Assembly (NCBI GenBank): GCA_003152315.1
Contig: PLZV01000013.1
Location: 1-64,000 of the forward strand
Reading direction: 5' to 3'
DNA: 64,000 nucleotides
DNA from: Verrucomicrobiota bacterium
Lineage (GTDB): Bacteria; Verrucomicrobiota; Verrucomicrobiia; Palsa-1439
Part shown: positions 35,520-42,794 of the stretch, in pieces
How the letters are laid out: the number at the start of each line of letters is the position of its first letter
How positions within the stretch are numbered: position 1 is the first letter of the stretch
Translations under genes and position numbers: made by a program
Notes under the pieces: generated by a model
What the model was told of the DNA's origin: nothing
The model's input: the letters and a program-made list of their open reading frames with translations, nothing else
The model's database searches: none

Positions 35520-36595
35520 CCTTAATGTTCATCGCCGGCGAAGCCTCGGGTGACGCCCATGCGGCGGAACTTATCAAGGCGCTGCGGGCGCAAAGCCCCG
35601 ATGTAACGGTCTTTGGCGGGGGCGGGGCGAAGATGCAGGCGGCGGGGATGGAATTGCTGTTGGACCTCACCGAGCATGCGGTGGTCGGGCTGGTCGAGGT
35701 GCTGAGGAATTACGGTAAGTTTCGCGAGATCTTCTGGGACCTGGTGGAAGAGGCGGAGAAGCGGAAGCCGGATGCGGTGGTGCTGGTGGACTTCCCGGGA
35801 TTCAACCTGCGGTTTGCCGCGCAAATGAAGGAGCGCGGGATCAAGGTCATCTACTATATCTCGCCGCAGTTGTGGGCCTGGCACGCGAGCCGCGCGAAGC
35901 AGATCGAGCGCGACGTGGACTTGATGCTCTGCATTTTTCCATTCGAGAAGGACTGGTACGCCAAACATGCGCCCAAGTTGCGCGTGGAGTTCGTCGGCCA
36001 CCCGTTCGCCGAGCGGGTCGGTGAAAGCACGAAATCCGAAACACGAAATCCGAAACTCATTTTATTGCTGCCCGGAAGTCGCGAACGGGAAGTGGCGAAG
36101 ATTTTTCCGATCATCGCGGGCGTTGTGGATCGAATGCCGAATGACCTGGAGTTCATTGCGGCGGCGGTGAATGAACAGTCAGCGGCAATGATGATGAGTC
36201 ACCCGCGCATCAAGGTGGAGTTGGGCACCGCGCATGAATTGATGCAGCACGCCACGCTGGCGATTACCGCCAGCGGGACAGCCACGATGGAGTGCGCGTT
36301 CTATGGCTGTCCGATGATCGTCGTCTACAAAGTGAATTGGCTGACCTATCTCATTGGTCGCATGGTCGTGAAGGTCAAGTGGCTTGGCATGCCGAATGTC
36401 ATCGCCGGTCGCGAAATTGTGCCGGAGTTCATCCAGCACGACGCAAAACCGGAGCGCATCGCTGCCATGGCGCACGACTTGTTGGAGAACGACGAAAAAC
36501 GGGAAGTGATGCAGCGAGAGCTGGCGTCAATTGTTGCAAGCCTCGGCGGTGCCGGTGCCAGCGAACGAGCCGCCAAGCTAATTCTTTCGAGTTAG
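35516..36595 (+). CDS. lpxB: Lipid-A-disaccharide synthase
   Basis: 359 residues of GT family 19. Condenses lipid X with UDP-diacylglucosamine to form the lipid A disaccharide. Diagnostic segments are FIAGEASGDAHAAELI at the N-terminus, ADAVVLVDFPGFNLRFA-type motif (VLVDFPGFN), YYISPQLWAWH, LPGSREREV and MECAFYGCPMIVVYK. The start is taken as GTG 35516, overlapping the upstream stop (GTGA); ATG 35525 would remove three residues. The last 18 bases overlap the convergent prenyl synthase gene. Confidence 0.94.
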   Translation: MTLMFIAGEASGDAHAAELIKALRAQSPDVTVFGGGGAKMQAAGMELLLDLTEHAVVGLVEVLRNYGKFREIFWDLVEEAEKRKPDAVVLVDFPGFNLRFAAQMKERGIKVIYYISPQLWAWHASRAKQIERDVDLMLCIFPFEKDWYAKHAPKLRVEFVGHPFAERVGESTKSETRNPKLILLLPGSREREVAKIFPIIAGVVDRMPNDLEFIAAAVNEQSAAMMMSHPRIKVELGTAHELMQHATLAITASGTATMECAFYGCPMIVVYKVNWLTYLIGRMVVKVKWLGMPNVIAGREIVPEFIQHDAKPERIAAMAHDLLENDEKREVMQRELASIVASLGGAGASERAAKLILSS

Positions 36596-37477
36596 GAAGA
36601 AATCGGCGATGGCGCGGAGGGGGTCGGCGGGCTTGCCGAAGACGGACAGTTGTTTGTGGGCGTCGGCGATGAGGTCGGCGGCGTATTGGCGCGACTTGTC
36701 GAGGCCGAGGACGGTGGGGAAGGTGGACTTTTTATTTTTCTCGTCGGCACGGACGCTCTTGCCCATGATTTCCTTGGTGCTCGTCGCGTCGAGGATATCG
36801 TCGATGACCTGAAACGCGACACCGAGGTCCAGACCGTAGCGGGTGAGGCGTTTGAGTTCGGACGGCGTGGCATTGCCCGCCATCGCGCCGAGGCGGATCG
36901 ACGTGGTGATGAGCGCGGCGGTTTTGTTCAGGTGAGTGGTTTTGACTTCCTCAAGGCTGGCGCGGCGCTCTTCGTTCTCGAGGTCCTGCACCTGTCCCGC
37001 GATGAGCCGCAGACTGCCGGCGGCCATGGCGAGGTCGCTTACCAAGGCGCCGACGGGATAGCGTTTCGGCGGATTACTCTTTGCCACCATGGCGAACGCC
37101 TCGGTCAGCAATGCGTCACCGGCCAGCACGGCGATGCCTTCGCCGAAGACTTTATGGTTCGTGGGTTTGCCGCGACGCAGATCGTCGTCGTCCATGCTCG
37201 GCAGATCGTCGTGGATGAGCGAGTAGGTATGGATGCATTCGACGGCGCAGGCCAGCGGCATGGCGGTCGCGGGCTTGCCGCCAACGGCTTCGCACGCGGC
37301 GAGGCAGAGGACGGGCCGGATGCGTTTCCCGCCCGCAAAGATCGAGTAGCGCATCGCCTTGTGAATCGTGGGCGGCGCGGCGGTTTCGGGCGGCAGAAGT
37401 TGGTCGAGCGCCGCATCCACGCGCACGCACGCGCGGTCGAGATACTGTTTTAGATTAAACGTAACAGGGGGTTTCAA
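36578..37477 (-). CDS. Polyprenyl (geranylgeranyl/farnesyl) diphosphate synthase
   Basis: 299 residues, the short-chain bacterial IspA class. Builds isoprenoid diphosphates from IPP and an allylic starter. The first aspartate-rich motif DDLPSMD is at residues 90-96 and the second DDILD at 226-230; FAGGKRIRP is at ~48-55 and GKPTNHKVFGE follows. Two small residues before the first motif hint at a C15-C20 product but chain length is not reliable from sequence. It is convergent with lpxB and overlaps it by 18 bases. Confidence 0.92.
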   Translation of the reverse strand: MKPPVTFNLKQYLDRACVRVDAALDQLLPPETAAPPTIHKAMRYSIFAGGKRIRPVLCLAACEAVGGKPATAMPLACAVECIHTYSLIHDDLPSMDDDDLRRGKPTNHKVFGEGIAVLAGDALLTEAFAMVAKSNPPKRYPVGALVSDLAMAAGSLRLIAGQVQDLENEERRASLEEVKTTHLNKTAALITTSIRLGAMAGNATPSELKRLTRYGLDLGVAFQVIDDILDATSTKEIMGKSVRADEKNKKSTFPTVLGLDKSRQYAADLIADAHKQLSVFGKPADPLRAIADFFLTRKN

Positions 37478-37569
37478 TCGCCTCCTCGGTTGGCGAGGTA
37501 TCGTACGGGGCGGGGCCTATTTTTCAAGAGAAAGTTTTGCGCGCCATCGTTCAAAACAGGCGGAGAGAC

Positions 37570-37590
37570 AACAAGACGCTGCAGCGAACA
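37570..37590 (+). repeat. attC-like half-site tract (reads NKTLQRT)
   Basis: A short tract translating as NKTLQRT closely resembles the left half of integron attC sites, which often read NKxLQxT. No convincing right half with the GTTRRRY core was found: only a short complement (GTTCGC near 37624) follows. It lies in the 156-base gap between the prenyl synthase and the first of the small reverse genes. Suggestive only. Confidence 0.3.
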
Positions 37591-37633
37591 GGAACCAACC
37601 GATGCGCTCGGAGGTGAGACACCGTTCGCCCCA

Positions 37634-38047
37634 CTATTTTGGATTCAGATACAACCAGATCGATGCAATAACAATAATGTCACCAATTATGTGGCCGATT
37701 ATCGCCGCGGGCACGGTAAACCGAAAATCAAGATTGGAAATGATTACAGCGGCCGGCTCGCACTTATTTTCCTTCACATGCCTACGGAGCTCCGCAGACG
37801 CTTCCGTCAAACGCCGTGCAAACTTCACAAGCCCCTCAACGTTTCCAATCACAAACAAGGCAAAGAGCGTGGTGACCGCTCCTTTCACCGCGAAATTACC
37901 GGAGACGTTGGGGGTTTTGTCGGTAACAGATGCAACAAAAGCCAGCAAGGCCAAGCATGTTCCAAAGTAGAAGTTCCAGAAGAACTGCAGGCGTTCCTGC
38001 AATGCCAGGACAAGATCGGAAAGTTTGTCGCTGGGATTCGCATTCAT
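37634..38047 (-). CDS. Small membrane protein of unknown function
   Basis: 137 residues with four likely membrane segments: FGTCLALLAFVASV, KGAVTTLFALFVIGNVEGL, VPAAIIGHIIGDIIVI and the terminal ASIWLYL. Between the second and third is a charged helix (FARRLTEASAELRRHVKENK). No family recognised. It is the first of a run of small unrelated reverse-strand genes with lower-GC composition than the rest of the window. ATG 38047 is the only reasonable start. Confidence 0.65.
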   Translation of the reverse strand: MNANPSDKLSDLVLALQERLQFFWNFYFGTCLALLAFVASVTDKTPNVSGNFAVKGAVTTLFALFVIGNVEGLVKFARRLTEASAELRRHVKENKCEPAAVIISNLDFRFTVPAAIIGHIIGDIIVIASIWLYLNPK

Positions 38048-38085
38048 CGTGTTTTGGGAGCGAATCGGAAGCGACTGACTGGCGG

Positions 38086-38103
38086 TGGTTCCAGTGATTG
38101 ATT
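38086..38103 (-). repeat. attC-like tract (reads NQSLEP)
   Basis: On the minus strand this gap reads NQSLEP, a sequence pattern repeatedly produced by cassette-recombination sites in environmental genomes. It sits between the stop of the Nudix gene and the start of the small membrane-protein gene, where a cassette attC site would be expected. A matching right arm was not identified. Confidence 0.3.
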
Positions 38104-38114
38104 GGTCCGCATTT

Positions 38115-38570
38115 TCAGTCTCTTGGTCCCAAGCCGAGAAGTCTTTGATTCAGTTCCCACAATGCGGTTCGGTTGCCATCGTATCGGAGTTTCTTTTCTG
38201 CGTCCTCGAAGCTGAACCACGCGAATGTTGAATGCTCCGGAGAAAGTCGGATCTCCCGTCCATCGGCGTGGACCCCGAAAGCATACTCGGGTATCACGTA
38301 GACGTCTTCTCCCCAAAGATGACTATCTGAAAAGCAGGTGACTGGCACGGAGGAGACGGTGTCCAATTTCACAAAGGTCGCAACGGGTGGGATGCCACTC
38401 TCTTCCTGGGTCTCTCGGATGGCCGCTTGCAGAGGTGTCTCACGGTCTTCGCCGCCGCCAGCGATGCTCTGCCAGTTGCCATCGTCCGCTCGCTTGAACA
38501 AACCGAACTCGAATCGGTCACCCATGCGGCGATACGGGAAAACGAGAATTTGAAATGGTGCTCTTGCCAT
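38115..38570 (-). CDS. Nudix hydrolase
   Basis: 151 residues. Nudix proteins hydrolyse nucleoside diphosphate derivatives. The Nudix box spans residues 38-60 and keeps its key residues: GGGED, then E, with RETQEES (52-58) giving the REUxEE metal-binding helix. The start MARAPFQILVFPYRR and VYVIPEYAFGV recall the NudB-like dihydroneopterin triphosphatase group, but the substrate is not certain. It is followed after 15 bases by another small gene, so these two would form one unit. Confidence 0.88.
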   Translation of the reverse strand: MARAPFQILVFPYRRMGDRFEFGLFKRADDGNWQSIAGGGEDRETPLQAAIRETQEESGIPPVATFVKLDTVSSVPVTCFSDSHLWGEDVYVIPEYAFGVHADGREIRLSPEHSTFAWFSFEDAEKKLRYDGNRTALWELNQRLLGLGPRD

Positions 38571-38585
38571 GTTTAGGCCATCGAA

Positions 38586-38816
38586 TCACTTTTTGGTCTT
38601 GTCTCTCATCACGTTTCGAGCCGTGAGAGCCGCAAACAATCCGATTTGAAAAAGAATACAGCCGAGCCATCCGAAGGCCAAGAGGTAAGCGGCGGCGAAC
38701 CACAGCCCGATGCTGACGGCAGCGAGCACGATGCCCGAAGAATGCTCCTCCTCGGCGGCGCGATAGAAAAATGCAGCGCACGCCAGCATGATCACCAGCC
38801 CAAACCCCGGAATCAT
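38586..38816 (-). CDS. Small membrane protein, hypothetical
   Basis: 76 residues. Two to three hydrophobic stretches (GFGLVIMLACAAFFY; GIVLAAVSIGLWFAAAYLLAFGW; ILFQIGLFAALT) and a basic end (RNVMRDKTKK). GGAGG lies just before ATG 38816. No family was recognised; similar small membrane proteins are common cargo in gene cassettes. Confidence 0.6.
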   Translation of the reverse strand: MIPGFGLVIMLACAAFFYRAAEEEHSSGIVLAAVSIGLWFAAAYLLAFGWLGCILFQIGLFAALTARNVMRDKTKK

Positions 38817-38832
38817 CTTTACCTCCGTTTCT

Positions 38833-38850
38833 CGGCGTTGGCTCCAGCGA
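38833..38850 (-). repeat. attC-like tract (reads SLEPTP)
   Basis: On the minus strand, 20-40 bases after the stop of the gene at 38869, the sequence reads SLEPTP, another attC-like pattern, with a small CTCCA/TGGAG stem overlapping it. Together with the tract at 38086 it recurs in the same position relative to the genes. The evidence is pattern similarity only. Confidence 0.3.
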
Positions 38851-38868
38851 GGCTTGGAGTTGTTCCAG

Positions 38869-39219
38869 CTACTGCTTAAACTTTATCCAAGGTTCCTGAT
38901 CTCGTGACTCGCCGTAATACTGTCCATAGAGCATCCATCCAAGGAGTGGAAGAACGAGAACAATCGTCCAAAGCACTTTCTTGCGGTATTTGTCCTCCGG
39001 GTGTGTTTTCCAGAGATGAAACATCAAGTAGCCCGAGCCGCACATCCAGACAAGGAGAGGGGGAATTCCCAGTATTCCCCAATGCCACTTGACGACGTTT
39101 CGCAACCAAACCCTCACCGGGCCGTCGTTCTGGACGGCTTCATTAGTCTGCACAGCCAGTTTATACTGCCACGCGGGAATGATCACGGTCGTTTCTCCCA
39201 ACGGCGAGAATGGAGCCAC
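38869..39219 (-). CDS. Small two-span membrane protein, hypothetical
   Basis: 116 residues from GTG 39219. Hydrophobic segments are WGILGIPPLLVWMCGSGYLMFHL and VLWTIVLVLPLLGWMLYG, divided by a charged loop (WKTHPEDKYRKK). The tail is acidic to basic (YYGESRDQEPWIKFKQ). The start is uncertain, since the first ~20 residues have no support beyond the open frame. No family recognised. Same strand and size class as its neighbours. Confidence 0.55.
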   Translation of the reverse strand: MAPFSPLGETTVIIPAWQYKLAVQTNEAVQNDGPVRVWLRNVVKWHWGILGIPPLLVWMCGSGYLMFHLWKTHPEDKYRKKVLWTIVLVLPLLGWMLYGQYYGESRDQEPWIKFKQ

Positions 39220-39247
39220 GGCGGGCCGAGAATGTCAACCGTCGAGT

Positions 39248-39778
39248 CTACGAGGGCGGCGGCAGTGTCTGGTTCGGCTTTTCGGCCGCCATGATATGCT
39301 CTTCCTCGCCGTCGTTGGCCACCACGGTCCTGACGTGTCTGAAGCCGCATTTCTCAAAGCAACGAATGGCGCGCTGGTTCTCTGGCGATGGTCCCACCAG
39401 ACAGCGCTCCGCATTGGCTTGTGCGAAGATCAGTTCCTTCAGCGCCGCCGCAACGATCCGTGTGCCAACGCCACGCCCGATCCGATCGTCACGACCGATG
39501 AACAGGTCCATGCCGTAATCGTGTGGCCCCGCGCCGACCAGAGAGCAATATCGGGGATAATCGCTGATCCGGTAGTACTGAAGGTAACCGATGGGCTCTT
39601 GATCATACTGGACGATGAAGCAGCGTGTCCCCGTCCTGAGCTTTGTGATCAGGTACTTCTGGCGGATGCTCTCTTCGGTGGTGAGTTGTCGGGCGTACCA
39701 CCGCAATGCTTCGCCAGCGCTCAACCAACTGTGCATGAGCGAAACATGTGACTCATCGAGTGGGACGAACGTAATCAT
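39248..39778 (-). CDS. GNAT-family N-acetyltransferase (aminoglycoside 6'-acetyltransferase-like)
   Basis: 176 residues. The acetyl-CoA binding core is visible around GMDLFIGRDDRIGRGVGTRIV, the R/Q-x-x-G-x-G/A loop, followed by CLVGPSPENQRAIRCFEKCGF. The early part LMHSWLSAGEALRWYA and PIGYLQYYRI recall AAC(6') and related enzymes that acetylate amines, but small GNATs are too divergent to assign a substrate. Resistance should not be assumed. It belongs to the run of small reverse genes. Confidence 0.85.
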   Translation of the reverse strand: MITFVPLDESHVSLMHSWLSAGEALRWYARQLTTEESIRQKYLITKLRTGTRCFIVQYDQEPIGYLQYYRISDYPRYCSLVGAGPHDYGMDLFIGRDDRIGRGVGTRIVAAALKELIFAQANAERCLVGPSPENQRAIRCFEKCGFRHVRTVVANDGEEEHIMAAEKPNQTLPPPS

Positions 39779-39847
39779 TGGTTCTTTCCGACCGGTTTCG
39801 CGGACGATGCCGTGGTCGTTTTCTCTGGTGCGGTCTTGCGCTCCCGA

Positions 39848-40672
39848 TCAGACCGCTGGCTTGCGAGCACTGAATGTCAAAATGGAGCCAGATACTTCGG
39901 GCTGGAAGTCCTTAAAGCCGGAAGCGGTCAAGATCTGCTCCATCTCAGAAAGGTCGAATACATGAAGGCCGTGATTCCTGAGACTCCACTCGCGCACACG
40001 GCGAAACTTCAGGATACCTCCGCGACCGGCGACGAAAGTGAAGACGGCAAGAATGGCTCCGGGCTTCATCACGCGAGCCATCTCGCGCAGAGCGATCACG
40101 GTATCCGTAAAGAGATGAAGCGAGCCACAACAGAGGACGGCGTCGAAAAGGCCATCTTCAAATGGCAGGGCCTCGACCCTGGCACGTGCGAAATGGACGT
40201 TGGGAGTGCCTTCTTTGGCAACGTAAGCTGCGCCTTGCCGGAGCATCCCTAGGGATACGTCGATCCCGAAGACCTCCTTCGACGGTGAGGTAATCCGCCG
40301 GCCAAAGGTACCGGGGCCACAGGCGATATCCAGCACGCGGCCTTTGGTCGATTGGACTTTCTGAGACACGGAACTGACCAGTTGTTCAAGAGATGGGCTG
40401 TGAAATCCACCGTAGACCATGAGAACGAGGGGATACCACAACCTCGTCTCGTAAATGCGTGCCATCCGATCGATGAAGCGCATTCTCCGCAGCACGGGGT
40501 CCGCACTTTGGGATAGTTCTTCCAGAATGAAGTCGGGGATACCGTCCCTGACTGGGTAGGCTCGGGAACAAACGGGACACTGAAGCAGACCCTCTTCCTG
40601 GCGCAAGAGACGCTTGCAGACGGGGCACGCGTAGATTCCGAGTTCGCTGGTTACGGATGTGTCAGCGGTCAT
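39848..40672 (-). CDS. SAM-dependent methyltransferase with an N-terminal zinc ribbon
   Basis: 274 residues. Four cysteines (C16, C19, C32, C35; CPVC and CPVC) form a Trm112/RlmA-like zinc ribbon, here followed by AYPVRDGIPDFI. The class I methyltransferase domain has SAM motif I VLDIACGPGT at 113-122, then FGIDVSLGML and LPFEDGLFDAVLCCGSLH. Small-molecule or quinone-type methylation (UbiE-like) is plausible; the target is unknown. ATG 40672 overlaps the upstream gene's stop by 4 bases. Confidence 0.87.
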   Translation of the reverse strand: MTADTSVTSELGIYACPVCKRLLRQEEGLLQCPVCSRAYPVRDGIPDFILEELSQSADPVLRRMRFIDRMARIYETRLWYPLVLMVYGGFHSPSLEQLVSSVSQKVQSTKGRVLDIACGPGTFGRRITSPSKEVFGIDVSLGMLRQGAAYVAKEGTPNVHFARARVEALPFEDGLFDAVLCCGSLHLFTDTVIALREMARVMKPGAILAVFTFVAGRGGILKFRRVREWSLRNHGLHVFDLSEMEQILTASGFKDFQPEVSGSILTFSARKPAV

Positions 40673-40962
40673 AATCGGTTTCCCAAGTATTTCTGAATTT
40701 CGGGCAGCTTCTCGGTAATCCAGTTGGCGGCGCGACCGCTCTGGATGCTGATCCAGGCCCGGTGTTGTTGAGGCCAGAGGGTCAGTTCCAACGTGCCCGA
40801 CTGACCGGGGCTCTTCGCGTGCCAGTGTGTGCAACCGGGGAACTTCTTGAGCGTTCCGCGCAGGGAAACCTGCAAGCCAACTGCCGCGAGGGTGGCATCA
40901 ATTGTCTTCTCCACTTTGGCGAGTTTCGCTCCTCGTGGTAATTCAATTTCGATGTTCTGCAT
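40669..40962 (-). CDS. Small hypothetical protein coupled to the methyltransferase
   Basis: 97 residues: MQNIEIELPRGAKLAKVEK then beta-strand rich segments (AVGLQVSLRGTLKKFPG; LELTLWPQQHRAWISIQ) and a C-terminal helix (WITEKLPEIQKYLGNRL). No domain recognised; it has the feel of a small alpha/beta sandwich. The 4-base overlap (ATGA) with the methyltransferase start suggests translational coupling and joint function. Confidence 0.65.
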   Translation of the reverse strand: MQNIEIELPRGAKLAKVEKTIDATLAAVGLQVSLRGTLKKFPGCTHWHAKSPGQSGTLELTLWPQQHRAWISIQSGRAANWITEKLPEIQKYLGNRL

Positions 40963-41340
40963 CAGGGCTCTTGGTTCTGGTTCACGCGGAACGCAAGAAA
41001 ACGCCTATTGATGAGAACTGAGCCACGCCGGGGTGGTGATGTCAATCGCGAAGGCGGGACGGAAGAGGGGAGACGGTGTTGGTTGGAGTGACGGCTTGGG
41101 AATTGAGACATCCTCCTTCGCTAAAGCTTCCGTCGTCGGAACCTATAGCGGAGACTACGGCGGACAGGAAGCACGCGCCTCTGTTTCCTCTTCAGGGAGG
41201 GGAACAGGCGCAAGTATCGTAAGACGATAATTTTGCTGGACATGGTGAGGTGGAGGGGGTAAAGTCGTGGAAACAGATGAGCACGGAACTTCCAACTTTC
41301 AGAGCGCTGCAAAGGAGAAGGATCAAGGGGAGGGAGGGGC

Positions 41341-41458
41341 GCAAAAACATGTGTTTCTGCGAAACGAACCGGATTCGTCACGATGCATTTTTCGATGTAA
41401 AACCCTATGCAGATGATAGTTACAACAGAGCTGCGCAAAAAGTGAATCCGGTTCGTTT
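41341..41458 (-). repeat. Dispersed inverted-repeat element, copy 1
   Basis: Perfect 15-bp terminal arms AAACGAACCGGATTC (41362-41376) and GAATCCGGTTCGTTT (41444-41458) enclose 67 bases. Next to the left arm is a conserved tract GCAAAAACATGTGTTTCTGC that can itself fold. The same arrangement recurs at 52240 on the other strand, including the tract and a TGTAAC block inside. This is therefore a small repeat family, MITE-like or RNA-encoding; its mobility is not shown. Confidence 0.75.
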
Positions 41459-41628
41459 GGAGAGAAATGAAGCCAGAGGGGAGTCGCGATGGTAATGTTT
41501 CTCCCACATTCCAGCTGGCCATTGGTTGCAGGAACCGTGACAGGGAAGCCGCTCCCACGAGGATGGGGGACGTCGCCGGATGGGGCCTTTACCGTATGGC
41601 GCGGGTGCTGGAAAGTTCAGTGCGGGAA

Positions 41629-41637
41629 TGGTATACT
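41629..41637 (+). promoter_or_regulatory. Extended -10 promoter candidate for the zinc-ribbon genes
   Basis: TGG-TATACT matches an extended -10 element (TGn plus a near-consensus hexamer) about 60 bases before the FmdB-family gene. No convincing -35 is visible, as is usual for extended -10 promoters. A weaker TTGACT...GATAAG pair lies downstream at 41651-41680. Confidence 0.45.
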
Positions 41638-41697
41638 ACCGAATTCAAGGTTGACTTGAACCAAGGAGTTGTTCGATAAGAAAGCGCGTTTTCACAC

Positions 41698-42036
41698 ATG
41701 CCGACCTACGAATACGAGTGCCAGAAATGCGGGCACCACTATGAGTTGTACCAGTCGATCAAGGATGGGCCGAAGAGAACCTGTCCGAAGTGTCGTGGTC
41801 GGGTGAAGCGATTGCTGGGAACGGGGGCCGGGCTGATCTTCAAGGGCTCCGGATTTTACTCAACGGATTATCGAACGCCAAACTATGCGGAGGGTGCGAA
41901 GAAGGACAGCCCTGCAACGGCCCCCCCCGCAGCCAGTCCCAAGACGAGTCCGACAAAGCCGGGCGATGCACCCGCGAAGTCGACCGGCACGCCGGCGAAG
42001 TCGGGCGACGCAAAGGCAACGACAAAGAAGGATTAA
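41698..42036 (+). CDS. FmdB-family zinc-ribbon protein
   Basis: 112 residues. Begins MPTYEYECQKCGHHYELYQS; the four zinc-binding cysteines are C8, C11, C29 and C32 (CPKC). The lower half of the ribbon leads into RVKRLLGTGAGLIFKGSGFYSTDY, a conserved ending of this family (formerly linked to formamidase regulation; role unknown). The tail from ~80 is Pro/Ala/Lys-rich low complexity. It is followed 3 bases later by another zinc-ribbon gene. Confidence 0.9.
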   Translation: MPTYEYECQKCGHHYELYQSIKDGPKRTCPKCRGRVKRLLGTGAGLIFKGSGFYSTDYRTPNYAEGAKKDSPATAPPAASPKTSPTKPGDAPAKSTGTPAKSGDAKATTKKD

Positions 42037-42039
42037 CCC

Positions 42040-42777
42040 ATGGTCATTTGTTCAAAATGCGGGTACGACAACGAATTGGGCCGCATCTTTTGCCATTCCT
42101 GCGGGGCCAAACTCAATCTTAGTGAAATCAAGTCCCCCAGCCAGGGTGGCAAGGACCTGACCAAGAGGAAGAGCAGCGACAAGCGACGGATGCTCCGACG
42201 GACGATCAACATTGTAATCCTCCTGGTGATCGTTACGGCAATCGTCCTCGCCCTGCAGATCCCGGCGTTGCGCCCCATTAGCACCTCGAGTGAGGATTTG
42301 ACTTCCATTGACAAGAAGCGGTTCGAGTTGGATGGGCTCAACCTGCAGAAGGGTCCGCGCACGATCACGATCAGCGAGACGGAGTTGAACGCTTTCATCG
42401 ACACGTTGGGTCTGCAAAAGAGCGAAGCGAAGGCTCCATCCATAACCCCGACCAAGCTGCAGATCGAGCTTGGCGATGGTTTCGTGACGGCGATTTATAT
42501 CAGCAAGATCCATTTGGGGGGCTCGTTTGAGAAGCAGCTTTACCTCACCTACTCGGGGGTGCCCAGCATGGAGCACGGCCATCTCGTCTTCAACCCCATC
42601 GGCGGGGCAGTAGGTTCCCTGCCGATCCATCCGTGGATTCTGGAAAAGACGGGCATCTTCGATCGCTATTATGCGAAACCCTTTGGGGACCTTGGCCAGG
42701 AGAAGCAAATGCTCGATACCCTCGCCTCAATTTCGGTGACGCCGAAGGAAGTTCGGCTGACGTATCAGCCACACTAG
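42040..42777 (+). CDS. Zinc-ribbon membrane protein of unknown function
   Basis: 245 residues. Zinc-ribbon cysteines C4, C7, C18 and C21 at the N-terminus (ICSKCGYDNE; FCHSCGAKL), a basic juxtamembrane stretch, one membrane span near 56-73 (NIVILLVIVTAIVLAL) and an extracytoplasmic domain (ITISETELNAFIDTLGL; VTAIYISKIHLGGSFEKQLYL). Only 3 bases separate it from the FmdB-like gene, and the next gene starts 17 bases after its stop. The three probably form one operon with an envelope task that is not known. Confidence 0.78.
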   Translation: MVICSKCGYDNELGRIFCHSCGAKLNLSEIKSPSQGGKDLTKRKSSDKRRMLRRTINIVILLVIVTAIVLALQIPALRPISTSSEDLTSIDKKRFELDGLNLQKGPRTITISETELNAFIDTLGLQKSEAKAPSITPTKLQIELGDGFVTAIYISKIHLGGSFEKQLYLTYSGVPSMEHGHLVFNPIGGAVGSLPIHPWILEKTGIFDRYYAKPFGDLGQEKQMLDTLASISVTPKEVRLTYQPH

Positions 42778-42794
42778 ACCCGTTTGCGGCGGCT

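Larger units (their letters stand above)
40963..41697. other. 735-base stretch without a confident gene
   Basis: No ORF here carries a recognisable family. The stretch holds the inverted-repeat element at 41341-41458, a CCTTCGCTAAAGCTTC tract near 41111 with a following imperfect dyad (CCGTCGTC...GACTACGG) that looks like another repeat remnant, and a promoter candidate near 41632. The short open frames at 41250 and 41467 lie across the repeat and are treated as spurious. Confidence 0.6.

Noticed and set aside
37478-37633. A complete integron attC site downstream of the first small gene
   Set aside because: Only the left-type half was found, with no GTTRRRY core or matching right arm.
39248-39778. 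Aminoglycoside resistance gene
   Set aside because: The GNAT resembles AAC(6') only in general layout; substrate specificity cannot be inferred.
41121-41679. Small ORFs in the 41 kb gap
   Set aside because: They run across the inverted-repeat element and lack conserved segments or ribosome sites.
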